DNA from: Noviherbaspirillum sp. Root189
Lineage (GTDB): Bacteria; Pseudomonadota; Gammaproteobacteria; Burkholderiales; Burkholderiaceae_D
DNA: 33,171 bases
Reading direction: 5' to 3'
NCBI RefSeq assembly: GCF_001428545.1
Contig: NZ_LMHZ01000038.1
Location: 1-33,171, forward strand
Below, in pieces: positions 6,801 to 15,378 of the stretch. The position numbers and the translations under genes were made by a program. Under the pieces are notes generated by a model. It was not told the origin of the DNA. It searched no databases and saw only the letters and a list, made by a program, of their open reading frames with translations. Numbering within the stretch: the stretch's first letter is position 1; each line of letters begins with the position of its first letter.

Positions 6801-8783
6801 TCAGCTGCTGTGAGCAGCATTGCGCGACCAGGACAATCGCGACAGAAGTCGATTAACGGCGGCAAGCCCTGCTGGCTTGGTCAGATGTCCGTCAAATCCG
6901 GCTGCTCGTGACCGCTTTCTGTCGCTCTCGCTTCCCCACCCTGACAAGGCAACCAGGACAACTTGTTCCATGCCGGGAGTTTTGCGTAAAGTGCGTGCGA
7001 CTTCGTAGCCATTCATTCCTGGCATTCCGATATCGAGGAATACCACCTCGGGTTTGAAGTCTTGCACCATCTCGAAAGTCTGCATGGCGTCGTTAGCTAC
7101 ACGGGTGGTATAGCCTCCTACCTGCAGCAATGCCGAAAGACTTTCTGCTACATCACTATTGTCATCAACGACCAATACGCGCTTATTGATATGGCCAATC
7201 GATGCCGCTAAGGGAAGCGACGTTTCCGGTTCCTCAGATGCCTGCAAGACCAGAGGCAGGCGTACAGTGAAGGTACTGCCGCACCCTGGCCCTTCGCTGC
7301 TGGCCGTAACGGCTCCCCCATGGAGTTCTACAAGACGCCGCACCAGAGTCAGTCCGACACCAAGACCGCCCTGCGCCTGCTCCTTGTTTTGCCCGACCTG
7401 GGTGAACATATCAAAAACGCTCGGTAACAAACCTTCGGGAATACCGACGCCGTTATCGGTGACGGCAATGACCGCCTGGTTCCCGTCGCGTTCAGCCGTG
7501 AGAGCGATGCGGCCGCCCGCGGGAGTGTATTTGCATGCATTATTCAGCAGATTGCTCACCACTTGCGCCAGCCGCGTCGGATCAACATCCAGCACCATGG
7601 TTTCCGCGGCCACCTGTACAACAAGTTGATGCCGCGATGTCTGGATCAGGGGCATGCTGGTCTCGACCGCGCTATCAACGATGTTCTTCAGTTGTACCCG
7701 CTCCTTTTTCAGATGGACCTTGCCGCGCGTGATACGCGCCACATCGAGAAGATCATCGACCAAGTGCACCATGTGAGTCAGCTGGCGTTCCATCATGTCG
7801 CGTGTCCTGCCAAGAACCTCGGCATTGCCGGCAGACAGCCGCATGATTTCAAGCCCGTTCTGCAACGGTGCCAGCGGATTTCTCAGCTCGTGTGCAAGAG
7901 TGGCAAGGAATTCGGTCTTTCGGCGATCCGTTTCGGCAAGATCGGTCGCCAGCCTGCGCAAATTATCGGCCACGCGCTTTTCACCGGTCACGTCCCGGAA
8001 TATCTTGGTGAAGCCGCGCAGGGCACCCTTTGCATCGTTCAGGGCAACGGTCACCCCATCAGCATAAAATCGGCTTCCGTCCTTGCAGACATGCCAGCGC
8101 TTGTCTTCGCATCGACCATGCTCCTTGGCCTCCGTCATTTCGGTATCTGGCCGCCCCGCAATACGGTCTTCGTGGGTAAAAAGCATCGACAAGGGTTTGC
8201 CGATTGCCTGCCGGGCAGTCCAACCCGTAATTGCTTCGGCGCCCCCTTCCCACTCGGTAATCCAGCCATCCACATCCGTCACAACGAAAGCGTAGTCTTT
8301 GAGGTTCTCGAGCAACAGGCGAATCCGGGCATCCTTTTCACCGAGGGCTGCAGCGTGGCGCTCCCTTTCGATCCGGGCAAGATCGATCGTCTTGCGATAC
8401 AAGTCAACGAAAAAGCACACTTTCGCCTGCAGAACCGTAGGAATGATAGGCTTGGTCAGGTAATCGACCGCACCGAGCGCATAGGCTTCGTCCACTGGAA
8501 AATTCGGGTCGTCAGGTGCGGCCGTGAGAAAGATGATTGGCGTCCGGTTCGACTTGGGATGGGTGCGTATCATCCGCGCCGTGTCGAATCCGCTCATCGT
8601 AGGCATGCGCACATCGAGCAGAATAACGGCAAAGTCCATACTGAGAACATGCCGTAACGCCTCCTCGCCTGAGGAAGCGGATATCAGGTTTTCGCCAAGC
8701 TTGTCGAGTATGGTCTCGATTGCCAAAAGATTGGCTGGCTGGTCGTCTACCAACAGGATGTTGACCGGTTCCGGTCTCGTCAT
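6801..8783 (-). CDS. Hybrid sensor histidine kinase, REC-PAS-HisKA-HATPase-REC
   Basis: This 660-residue protein has no membrane segment or signal peptide, so it should be cytoplasmic. Domains: receiver 1 (about 7-125; acidic D13/D14, phospho-acceptor D57, K111), a coiled stretch, PAS (about 155-268), HisKA (about 285-350; H298 in LAHELRNPL), HATPase (about 365-510; N-box around N411/N415, then DNGVGIP and GLGVGLTL), and receiver 2 (about 534-650; D540/D541, D584, K636). All phosphorelay residues are present, so both receivers and the kinase look active. A receiver at the N-terminus suggests input from another kinase as well as from the PAS. The ATG at 8783 has a good ribosome-binding site (GGAG); an in-frame extension to 8813 is less likely. 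No DNA-binding response regulator is adjacent. Confidence 0.93.
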   Translation of the reverse strand: MTRPEPVNILLVDDQPANLLAIETILDKLGENLISASSGEEALRHVLSMDFAVILLDVRMPTMSGFDTARMIRTHPKSNRTPIIFLTAAPDDPNFPVDEAYALGAVDYLTKPIIPTVLQAKVCFFVDLYRKTIDLARIERERHAAALGEKDARIRLLLENLKDYAFVVTDVDGWITEWEGGAEAITGWTARQAIGKPLSMLFTHEDRIAGRPDTEMTEAKEHGRCEDKRWHVCKDGSRFYADGVTVALNDAKGALRGFTKIFRDVTGEKRVADNLRRLATDLAETDRRKTEFLATLAHELRNPLAPLQNGLEIMRLSAGNAEVLGRTRDMMERQLTHMVHLVDDLLDVARITRGKVHLKKERVQLKNIVDSAVETSMPLIQTSRHQLVVQVAAETMVLDVDPTRLAQVVSNLLNNACKYTPAGGRIALTAERDGNQAVIAVTDNGVGIPEGLLPSVFDMFTQVGQNKEQAQGGLGVGLTLVRRLVELHGGAVTASSEGPGCGSTFTVRLPLVLQASEEPETSLPLAASIGHINKRVLVVDDNSDVAESLSALLQVGGYTTRVANDAMQTFEMVQDFKPEVVFLDIGMPGMNGYEVARTLRKTPGMEQVVLVALSGWGSESDRKRSRAAGFDGHLTKPAGLAAVNRLLSRLSWSRNAAHSS

Positions 8784-9450
8784 GTTTACTCCAGGTAAGC
8801 ACCCATACCGCATGGCAGGGAGGAATGCGTTACGTCGACAGGCGGGCCGGATTGGGAGTGATCGTTTTGACGATACGTGCTTGTCAGTTCCGACATACTT
8901 TTCCAGCTATTGAAAACGTGCAAAAGAGCATCGAAAAATCTTCATTGGCTCAGCGTTGGCAGCAAGGTAACTTATTGCTTCTCTTCCGCTGAGTTGGTTT
9001 GCACAGGCGCTTCACCTCCATCGTCAAGCCCATCAGGAAATTGCCTTGTGACCACGCGGTGGCATCTCTAACACCGTACCGATCTGCCTGAAAATATTGA
9101 CATCCGTCACGAATCAGGGTGACAGATGGCTCGTGCTTATTCTCCACGGCTTGGGCGGCGAGGGTTTGAGATTCAGCAGCCTTTGTGAGGCGTTAAGCAC
9201 TTTAACGGGAGTGAAAATAAGTTCACGGTAAAGCATCTGTGGCGCGTGGCAAGTTTCCGCGCGTTAGCAACGCATCGAGCGATGCGTGCCAAAGTAAAAT
9301 ATTCTCGGCATGACTGTACATCGACGCTGGTCGCTTTGCTGGCGGCATTTTGATACGAGGGGCGCCGAGAGCTTTTCCCCCGACCTCTGTTCAGTCAGGG
9401 GGAAAGCGCTTTAGCACGCAGCGACAGGAGCCATCGCCGCGCCTTCCGAT
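8784..9450. other. Intergenic region with palindromes and a hairpin
   Basis: These 667 bases carry no convincing gene. Visible signals are CGTTAA/TTAACG (9191-9207), GTGAA/TTCAC (9211-9226) and a stronger hairpin at 9372-9406. A minus-strand frame of 65 codons (8950-9147) starts with GTG, lacks a ribosome-binding site and is not recognised; it is weakly protein-like. Confidence 0.45.
9372..9406. terminator. Hairpin after the GNAT gene, weak terminator candidate
   Basis: CTTTTCCCCC and GGGGGAAAG pair with one bulged T, with GAC/GTC inside. It lies about 45 bases past the stop of the minus-strand GNAT gene. No U-run follows on either strand, so it may be a Rho-linked 3' stem rather than a true intrinsic terminator. 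Confidence 0.35.
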
Positions 9451-9960
9451 TCAGGCGACGCGCTTTCCAAGAATAATGAGATCACGTTCGATGCCATCCA
9501 GCGTCGCCACGCGCGGCATGTTTGCCCACCGTTCAAATCCGAAGGCATCGAACAGTTTAAGGCTAGGCTGGTTATGTCCAAAGATAAAGCCCAACAACGT
9601 ATGCACTTTGATCTGGGGGGCAAAGTCGATCGCCTGTTGTAGCAGATAACGTCCGAGCCCTTTGCCACGCATGTCTTCGTGAATATAGATCGACAGTTCC
9701 GCCGTCCCGGAATAAGCGGGTCGCCCGTAAAAGTTCGAGTAAGACAACCAGCCGAGTATCTTGCCTTCCTGTTCCACCACCCACAGCGGGCGACGTTCCG
9801 GTGTATGTTCCGCGAACCAGGCATGGCGAGACTCCACGCTGACCGGTTCGGTATCGGCTGTGACTTCACGCGATGCAACCGTACTGTTGTAGATGTCGAC
9901 GATGGCGGGCAAGTCGTCGAAACGAGCGAGGCGATGCTGATAAGCGTACTTGGCAGACAT
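9451..9960 (-). CDS. GNAT acetyltransferase, phosphinothricin-acetyltransferase-like
   Basis: GNAT enzymes move the acetyl group of acetyl-CoA to an amine. This 169-residue protein has the layout of the Pat/Bar/YncA group: an N-terminal HRLARFDDLPAIVDIYN motif, the central WLSYSNFYGRPAYSGTAEL block, and the acetyl-CoA loop RGKGLGRYLL near residue 100. Members act on phosphinothricin, methionine sulfoximine or similar amino acids; the real substrate here is unknown. It starts 25 bases after the pilZ stop and is probably the last gene of the mltG-tmk-holB-pilZ unit, although its own ribosome-binding site is weak. Many relatives have tatD in this place. Confidence 0.85.
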   Translation of the reverse strand: MSAKYAYQHRLARFDDLPAIVDIYNSTVASREVTADTEPVSVESRHAWFAEHTPERRPLWVVEQEGKILGWLSYSNFYGRPAYSGTAELSIYIHEDMRGKGLGRYLLQQAIDFAPQIKVHTLLGFIFGHNQPSLKLFDAFGFERWANMPRVATLDGIERDLIILGKRVA

Positions 9961-9985
9961 GATGCAGAGGCAAATTTATTATGGG

Positions 9986-10378
9986 TTACAAGGTATGCGT
10001 AGCGCGGGATGAGCGCAGTGCGGCGCCGAGTAGTTCCTCGATACGCTGTTTGACCCGCAATCCGCTTTCGTCGGAAGAGAAATGAACACCGATCCCCTGT
10101 GCTTTGTTATTGTTGGCGCCCGAAGGCGTCACCCAGGCGACCTTGCCGGCGATTGGATATTTTGTCGGATCGTCCATCAGGGTAAGGATCAGGTAGATTT
10201 CGTCGCCCAGTTTGTAAGGCTTGTTGGTCGGGACGAAAATGCCGCCATTCTGCAAAAACGGCATGTACGCCGCATATAACGCTGCTTTTTCCTTGATCGG
10301 CAGAGACAGGACTGAAGGACGCGCGAGAGCCGCGCCGGTGGCGCCTGCAGGTTGCGGCATGACGGTATTTTCGGCCAT
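9986..10378 (-). CDS. pilZ: PilZ-domain type IV pilus protein
   Basis: PilZ of this class is needed for type IV pilus assembly and twitching, working with PilB and FimX. The 130-residue protein has the short PilZ fold (about 20-120) with NGGIFVPTN and GIGVHFSS strands. It lacks the RxxxR and D/NxSxxG motifs that bind c-di-GMP, as expected of the original PilZ. It follows holB with 28 bases between, in the order commonly seen in beta- and gamma-proteobacteria (tmk-holB-pilZ). A good ribosome-binding site (AAAGGA, about six bases) supports the ATG. The N-terminal 20 residues are Ala/Pro-rich and probably disordered. Confidence 0.9.
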   Translation of the reverse strand: MAENTVMPQPAGATGAALARPSVLSLPIKEKAALYAAYMPFLQNGGIFVPTNKPYKLGDEIYLILTLMDDPTKYPIAGKVAWVTPSGANNNKAQGIGVHFSSDESGLRVKQRIEELLGAALRSSRATHTL

Positions 10379-10406
10379 GGATGTCCTTTGAGACTAAAAG
10401 CTCGGT

Positions 10407-11444
10407 TCAGGAAGGGAATAGCGCAGCGTAATCGAGCAACATGTCTTCAATGAATAGCTTGGCCGACAGCGGATGGTCCGCTATCGCGCGTCGCTCTTTC
10501 ACCGACTTCAGCCCACGTAGCAAATTGCTCACATCCGCTTGCTCGGCCAATGCCGTAATTTCCTTCCGGTAACGCGGATAATACCGGATTCTGCCTGAAA
10601 GTTTGAGTGAAAACACGTCGTACAGCCAGCGCTGCAACCATGCAACAAGGTCGGTGACCGGCGCCTTTTGCAGCCTGTCGGCGGTTTTCAGCGCACCTTC
10701 AGTGCCGGGACGGGCCAGCGCACGCAGAAACTCGTCCATGATGTCATGCGCATCACTCTGCGCCATGTCGTGGGCAGCCAGTGGCGCTCCACCCTGCTCG
10801 GCCAGCCACAGGTCGGCATCCTTCACCCCTTGTTGCTGCAGCCACCCCAGCGCCTCGTCGGGTGAAGGCATGGGCATGCCAAACTTGCGGCAGCGCGAAA
10901 GAATCGTCGGCAACAAGCGCTCGATGCTATTGGATACCAGCAGGAACATGGTGGACGGCGGCGGCTCCTCGAGCGTCTTCAGGAGTGCATTGGCCGCTGC
11001 GGTATTCAGCGCCTCCGCCGGATACAGGACGACGACGCGCAGGCCTTGCCTGTGGGTCGACACGTTCATGAAATCTGCGAGTGCGCGTATCTGGTCGATC
11101 TTGATTTCTTTCGACGGCGCCTTGGTCGCCTTGCTTTTCTTTCCTTCACCGGCCTCGGCTTCCTCGCCGTCGGCGCCGTCGTCCTCATCAAGGACTTCAG
11201 GCCGTACCCGACGGTAGTCCGGATGGCTGTACTGGGTGAACCAGCCGCAGGCATCGCATTTGCCGCAGGGATGACCACCTGCAGCAGGCGTCTGGCACAA
11301 CAGCGACTGGGCAAAATGCTCGGCGAATACGGTTTTACCGATGCCTTGGGCGCCATGAAACAGAATGGCGTGCGGCAGCCTTTCTCGCAATTGCTGCAAC
11401 TGCTGCCAGGAGCCGTCTTGCCAAGGAAACAAGGGAGATGTCAT
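10407..11444 (-). CDS. holB: DNA polymerase III delta' subunit
   Basis: Delta' is the fixed arm of the clamp loader that places the beta clamp on DNA. The 345-residue protein has a Walker A motif (GAQGIGKT, 31-38), a four-cysteine zinc module (C50, C60, C63, C66) and an SRC sensor motif (LSRCRKF). An acidic then basic insertion (about 82-113, DEDDGADGEEAEAGEGKKSK) sits between the zinc module and the rest of the ATPase domain; it is probably disordered. The ATG at 11444 gives the usual start (MTSPLFPW); the longer frame to 11498 would overlap tmk. It starts 19 bases after the tmk stop. Confidence 0.93.
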   Translation of the reverse strand: MTSPLFPWQDGSWQQLQQLRERLPHAILFHGAQGIGKTVFAEHFAQSLLCQTPAAGGHPCGKCDACGWFTQYSHPDYRRVRPEVLDEDDGADGEEAEAGEGKKSKATKAPSKEIKIDQIRALADFMNVSTHRQGLRVVVLYPAEALNTAAANALLKTLEEPPPSTMFLLVSNSIERLLPTILSRCRKFGMPMPSPDEALGWLQQQGVKDADLWLAEQGGAPLAAHDMAQSDAHDIMDEFLRALARPGTEGALKTADRLQKAPVTDLVAWLQRWLYDVFSLKLSGRIRYYPRYRKEITALAEQADVSNLLRGLKSVKERRAIADHPLSAKLFIEDMLLDYAALFPS

Positions 11445-11463
11445 CGTTTGCCAGTCTTTCGTC

Positions 11464-12072
11464 TTACAGGTCGCACACGATGCCGCGTACCACGTCACGC
11501 ACCGCTTCCATTGGCATGGTGGAGTCGATTACACGGAAGCGTTGGGAATACTGCGCGGCCCGGCGCAGGTAGGCGTCCCGGGTCGCGGCAAAAAAGTCAG
11601 CCTTTTCCTGCTCGAATTTGTCGAGTGCACGGGTAGCGTCAAGCCGGGCTCTTGCAACGTCAAGTGGCACGTCGAACAGTAAGGTCAGATCAGGCTGCAG
11701 CTTCGGATGCACCCATTTTTCCAGTGCTTCCAGTTTATCGAAATCCAGTTTTCGACCTCCTCCCTGATAGGCGAAACTGGCATCGGTAAAGCGGTCGGAG
11801 ATGACCCAGTCGCCGCGCGCCAGTGCCGGTTCGATAACTTGCGCGAGGTGTTCGCGCCGGGCGGCGAACATCAGCAGCGCTTCCGTTTCAAGGTGCATCT
11901 TTTCGTGTAGCAGCAGTTCGCGCAGCTTTTCACCGAGCGGCGTACCACCCGGTTCGCGCGTCATGACGACGGACTTGCCGCGCTCTTTCAGCAGGTCCGC
12001 GACGAAGGCGATATGCGTGGACTTGCCGGCGCCATCGATGCCTTCAAAAGTGATAAATTTACCAAGTGTCAT
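11464..12072 (-). CDS. tmk: Thymidylate kinase
   Basis: It phosphorylates dTMP to dTDP in dTTP synthesis. The 202-residue length is normal. Visible motifs: the P-loop EGIDGAGKS (10-18), the DR motif in [13 protein letters not shown] that binds the dTMP base and phosphate, and the lid with its arginines ([17 protein letters not shown]). It lies between mltG (33 bases upstream) and holB (19 bases downstream) on the same strand, the common proteobacterial order, and is surely co-transcribed. Confidence 0.95.
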   Translation of the reverse strand: MTLGKFITFEGIDGAGKSTHIAFVADLLKERGKSVVMTREPGGTPLGEKLRELLLHEKMHLETEALLMFAARREHLAQVIEPALARGDWVISDRFTDASFAYQGGGRKLDFDKLEALEKWVHPKLQPDLTLLFDVPLDVARARLDATRALDKFEQEKADFFAATRDAYLRRAAQYSQRFRVIDSTMPMEAVRDVVRGIVCDL

Positions 12073-12105
12073 GAGGCGATACCGTAATGATCAATGCACT
12101 CGGCA

Positions 12106-13089
12106 TTATCGCTGGTATTTGTTGACGGCGCGGTTATGGTCGGCAAGGTTTTTGTTAAATTCGCTGGTGCCGTTGCCCCGCGCCACAAAATACAGGGCGT
12201 CGGAATTTGCAGGATTCAACGCGGCTTCGAGCGATTCCGCGCCCGGCAATGCAATGGGGGTCGGTGGCAAACCGACCCGCATGTAGGTGTTGTACGGCGT
12301 GTCGGTTTCGAGATCGCGTTTGCGGATATTGCCCTGAAATTTCTCGCCCATGCCATAGATGACGGTCGGGTCGGTTTGCAAAAGCATGCCCTTCCTGAGG
12401 CGGTTTACGAACACGGCGGCAATCAGGTTGCGTTCGGACTTCTGACCGGTTTCCTTTTCGATGATCGATGCCATGATCAGCGCCTCGTAGGGCGACTTGT
12501 ACGGCACGGACGGACTGCGGCGTGCCCAAGCCTCGTTCAAGCGTTTCTGCAGCAGCGCATGCGCCTGTTTGTAAATAATCAGATCGCTTGCTCCCTTTGC
12601 GAAGCGATAGGTGTCGGGAAAAAACAAACCTTCGGGATGGGTGTATTGCACCCCGATTTTTTCCAGCAGTTCGCGGTCAGACATACCGGCAGTGTCGTGC
12701 CTGATCGCAGGATGGGCGGCGATGGCCTGGCGCATCTGCTTGAACGACCAGCCTTCGATGATGGCGAGTCCTTCCTGCGCAAATTCGCCGCGCACCAGCT
12801 GATCGATCAGCGTCAGCGGCGTGGTGCCTGGCTTGGCCTCATAGCTGCCGGCCTTGAGCCGGGATGCCTTGCCAGTCAACCGGGCAAGCAGTTCGAATAC
12901 CCATGGGTTGACGGGAACGCCGGCTTCAGCAATTTGCTGGCTGGTACTGCGCACGCTACTGCCTGCCTTGACCGAAAATTCGATCGGCCTGTCCTCTCGG
13001 CCAATGATTGGCTGGTTGGCGATAAAAGTGACGCCGGCAGCGGCAAGCGCGACGAATACGATGATGCTGAAAATAAACTTTTTAATCAA
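12106..13089 (-). CDS. mltG: Endolytic murein transglycosylase (YceG-like)
   Basis: MltG cleaves nascent glycan strands at the inner membrane and sets their length. The 327-residue protein has an N-terminal membrane anchor (about 4-24, FIFSIIVFVALAAAGVTFI), a LysM-like domain, and the catalytic domain with the key glutamate E211 in ASIIEKETG, followed by ERNLIAAVFVNRLR. Further family motifs are PEGLFFPDTY and DPTVIYG. The only sensible start is a TTG at 13089, preceded by AGGA at a seven-base spacing; no ATG or GTG is in frame nearby. Rare start codons can lower expression. It heads the mltG-tmk-holB-pilZ unit and is divergent from ygfZ. Confidence 0.93.
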   Translation of the reverse strand: MIKKFIFSIIVFVALAAAGVTFIANQPIIGREDRPIEFSVKAGSSVRSTSQQIAEAGVPVNPWVFELLARLTGKASRLKAGSYEAKPGTTPLTLIDQLVRGEFAQEGLAIIEGWSFKQMRQAIAAHPAIRHDTAGMSDRELLEKIGVQYTHPEGLFFPDTYRFAKGASDLIIYKQAHALLQKRLNEAWARRSPSVPYKSPYEALIMASIIEKETGQKSERNLIAAVFVNRLRKGMLLQTDPTVIYGMGEKFQGNIRKRDLETDTPYNTYMRVGLPPTPIALPGAESLEAALNPANSDALYFVARGNGTSEFNKNLADHNRAVNKYQR

Positions 13090-13233
13090 AACTGAATCCT
13101 GAATCGCTGGTCGGCCATCGTCGCACGGTTTGGGCGCCTTGGACGGCTTTGCAAGGTTTGATGGACGCCGGACGCGTTTCCCGAGACCTCACTATAATCA
13201 AGCCATGATGATAATTGAATAATTCCCCAGCGT

Positions 13234-14283
13234 ATGACAATCACTATGAACCCATGGTTGCAATTTCTCGCCGATAGCGGCGCGCGCATCAACCCCGATG
13301 ACGGCGCGGCGGAATTCGATGGCCCTCGTCCGGCAGGACAACTTCCGAGGGCTTATGTATCGCCCCTGGGCGATCTTGGCCTGATCGCCATCACTGGTGA
13401 AGACAGCCCGACTTTCCTGCACAATCAACTCACCAATGACGTGGAGCATCTACCTGCGTCCGAAGCGCGGCTTGCCGGGTATTGCACGCCCAAGGGCCGG
13501 CTGCTCGCATCCTTCCTGATGTGGCGTACGGAAGCCACCATTTTCCTTGAACTTCCCCGCCAAATCCAGACCACAGTGCAAAAGCGGCTGCAAATGTTTG
13601 TGCTGCGCTCCAAGGCCAGACTAAACGATGCCGGCGATCAGTATGCCGTACTGGGCTTGGGTGGTGAAGCGGCAGCCGAGGTATTGAAACAATGGTTTCC
13701 CAGCGTTCCCACGCAAGCATTTGCCAAGCAGGATTCGGCATCCGGCTCCCTGATCCGCCTTCCGGACGCCTTTGGCTCGCCGCGATATCAATGGATTGCG
13801 GCCACGGCGATTGCGCAACAGGTCTGGCCAGAACTGGCCAAATCGATGACGCCGGTCGACACCAGCCTCTGGCGACTCACCGACATCCACGCCGGCGTAC
13901 CGCAAATTACGCAACCGACACAGGAGCAATTCGTGCCGCAAATGGTCAACTTCGAGTTGATTGGCGGTGTGAACTTCAAGAAGGGTTGCTATCCCGGCCA
14001 GGAAATCGTCGCCCGCAGCCAGTACCTCGGCAAGCAAAAACGTCGCATGCTGCTGGCGACCGTTGAGGGTGCGGAAGTCCGTCCCGGCATGGAGGTCTTT
14101 TCCAGCACCGACCCAGGACAGCCATGCGGGATGGTGGTGAACGCAGAGCGCAATTTGCAAAGTGGCGTCGATTGCCTGGTCGAACTCAAGATCGCTGCTG
14201 CCGAGGAAGGCGCGGTCCATCTCGGCTCTGCGCAGGGCCCGGTCCTTGCGTTCGCCAAACTCCCCTACGCGCTACCCGCATGA
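13234..14283 (+). CDS. ygfZ: Folate-binding YgfZ protein for Fe-S enzyme maintenance
   Basis: YgfZ (COG0354, IBA57-like) uses tetrahydrofolate to support assembly or repair of certain Fe-S enzymes such as MiaB. This 349-residue protein has the signature KGCYPGQE at 250-257, whose Cys252 is the essential residue, plus GCVM_T-like N-terminal strands (ITGEDSPTFLHNQLTNDV, GYCTPKGRL). The start could be the ATG at 13234 or the one at 13246; neither has a strong ribosome-binding site. It is divergent from mltG with a 144-base gap and leads a plus-strand operon with the DUF4936 and NRDE genes. Confidence 0.93.
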   Translation: MTITMNPWLQFLADSGARINPDDGAAEFDGPRPAGQLPRAYVSPLGDLGLIAITGEDSPTFLHNQLTNDVEHLPASEARLAGYCTPKGRLLASFLMWRTEATIFLELPRQIQTTVQKRLQMFVLRSKARLNDAGDQYAVLGLGGEAAAEVLKQWFPSVPTQAFAKQDSASGSLIRLPDAFGSPRYQWIAATAIAQQVWPELAKSMTPVDTSLWRLTDIHAGVPQITQPTQEQFVPQMVNFELIGGVNFKKGCYPGQEIVARSQYLGKQKRRMLLATVEGAEVRPGMEVFSSTDPGQPCGMVVNAERNLQSGVDCLVELKIAAAEEGAVHLGSAQGPVLAFAKLPYALPA

Positions 14284-14311
14284 AGGCGGATACATCGAGG
14301 CGAAGACATCC

Positions 14312-14599
14312 GTGGACTTGTACATCTACTATCGCGTCGCGACTAGCGACGCACCGCTGCTGCAGGCCCGCGCTGAGACCATGCAGCAATCCCTTTCACG
14401 GGAATATGGTATCGTGAGCCGACTGAAGCGGCGCCCTGCCGAGACCGATGGCATGCAGACATGGATGGAGGTCTACCTGTCGGTTCCTGCGGGCTTTGAA
14501 GCAGTGCTCGAACGGGCCGTGACTGATACGCAGCTGAACGCGCTTATTCACGGCCCGCGCCATACCGAACATTTTGTGGATGTTTCCCCATGTGCCTGA
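14312..14599 (+). CDS. DUF4936 family protein (95 aa)
   Basis: This small cytoplasmic protein matches the DUF4936 pattern as I recall it: DLYIYYRV at the start, LKRRPAETDGMQTWMEVY in the middle, and the ending GPRHTEHF. Its function is unknown. The chosen start is the GTG at 14312, which gives the family's usual N-terminus; the frame stays open to 14162 inside ygfZ, which is shadow. The stop overlaps the NRDE start by 10 bases, so the two are translationally coupled. It lies 28 bases after ygfZ. Confidence 0.75.
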   Translation: MDLYIYYRVATSDAPLLQARAETMQQSLSREYGIVSRLKRRPAETDGMQTWMEVYLSVPAGFEAVLERAVTDTQLNALIHGPRHTEHFVDVSPCA

Positions 14600-15315
14600 T
14601 CGTCTTTGCCTGGCAGGTCGTACCCGCAATCCCTCTGGTCGCAGCGGGTAACCGCGATGAGTTTTATGAACGTCCCGCAGCGCCGGCCGACTGGTGGACC
14701 GATTATTCGCAGGTGTACGCTGGACGCGACTTGCGCGGTGGCGGTACCTGGATGGGCGTGACCCGTGATGGCCGCTTCGCAGCGATCACCAACGTGCGCG
14801 ATCCCTTGACAAAACGTGAACCTGCGCCATCGCGCGGTGAACTGGTGGCCGGTTACCTGACCGGGGATATGGGGCCGGAAGCCTACATTGCATCCATTGC
14901 GCCGCAGGCCAGCCAGTACAACGGGTTCAACTTGCTCGTGGGTGACGCCGACAAACTGGTATGGTTGACTAATGCCGCGACCAATGATGAGCGTAACGGC
15001 AAAGCTCTTGCACCTGGCGTGTATGGATTGTCGAATGGCCTGCTGAACGATCCCTGGCCCAAGGTAGTGCGCACCAAGGCGCAGTTCTCCAGCCTGCTCT
15101 GCCAGGGCGCACCCGAAGATGCCTATTTCGAAATGCTGACCGATACGGCGCGCGCGCCGGATTGCCGTTTGCCGAAAACCGGTGTCAGCCTCGAATGGGA
15201 AAGAGTGTTATCGGCGGTGTGCATACAATCGCCTGAATACGGCACGCGGACATCGACAGTGGCGCGGGTTTTTTCAAATGGAACTGCCGCGCTCCAGGAG
15301 CAAGTAATACGCTAA
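14590..15315 (+). CDS. NRDE family protein (TANGO2-like)
   Basis: The NRDE family is named for the motif seen here as GNRDEFYERP near residue 20. The protein starts MCLIVFAW, with Cys2 conserved in the family and often compared with Ntn-type nucleophiles, so Met removal would expose Cys. Its 241 residues fit the family. The eukaryotic relative TANGO2 is linked to mitochondrial lipid and haem handling; the bacterial role is not settled, although a related protein (HtpA-type) has been tied to haem transfer. Its coupling to DUF4936 and ygfZ suggests a cofactor-related job, which is inference only. Confidence 0.88.
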   Translation: MCLIVFAWQVVPAIPLVAAGNRDEFYERPAAPADWWTDYSQVYAGRDLRGGGTWMGVTRDGRFAAITNVRDPLTKREPAPSRGELVAGYLTGDMGPEAYIASIAPQASQYNGFNLLVGDADKLVWLTNAATNDERNGKALAPGVYGLSNGLLNDPWPKVVRTKAQFSSLLCQGAPEDAYFEMLTDTARAPDCRLPKTGVSLEWERVLSAVCIQSPEYGTRTSTVARVFSNGTAALQEQVIR

Positions 15316-15378
15316 CGGGTGATATGCCAGGCTTGTTGGCCCCTATCAGCGAAACCTATCTCGCAAGCTGCACTTGAA

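Noticed and set aside
7563-8657. Plus-strand frame of 364 codons opposite the hybrid kinase
   Set aside because: The minus-strand kinase has complete domains over the same bases; long antisense frames are common at this GC content and this one shows no protein family.
8950-9147. Minus-strand frame of 65 codons
   Set aside because: GTG start without a ribosome-binding site and no recognisable motif; kept only as a note in the intergenic entry.
12094-13095. Plus-strand frame of 333 codons opposite mltG
   Set aside because: mltG has its catalytic motif and membrane anchor on the other strand; this frame is a shadow.
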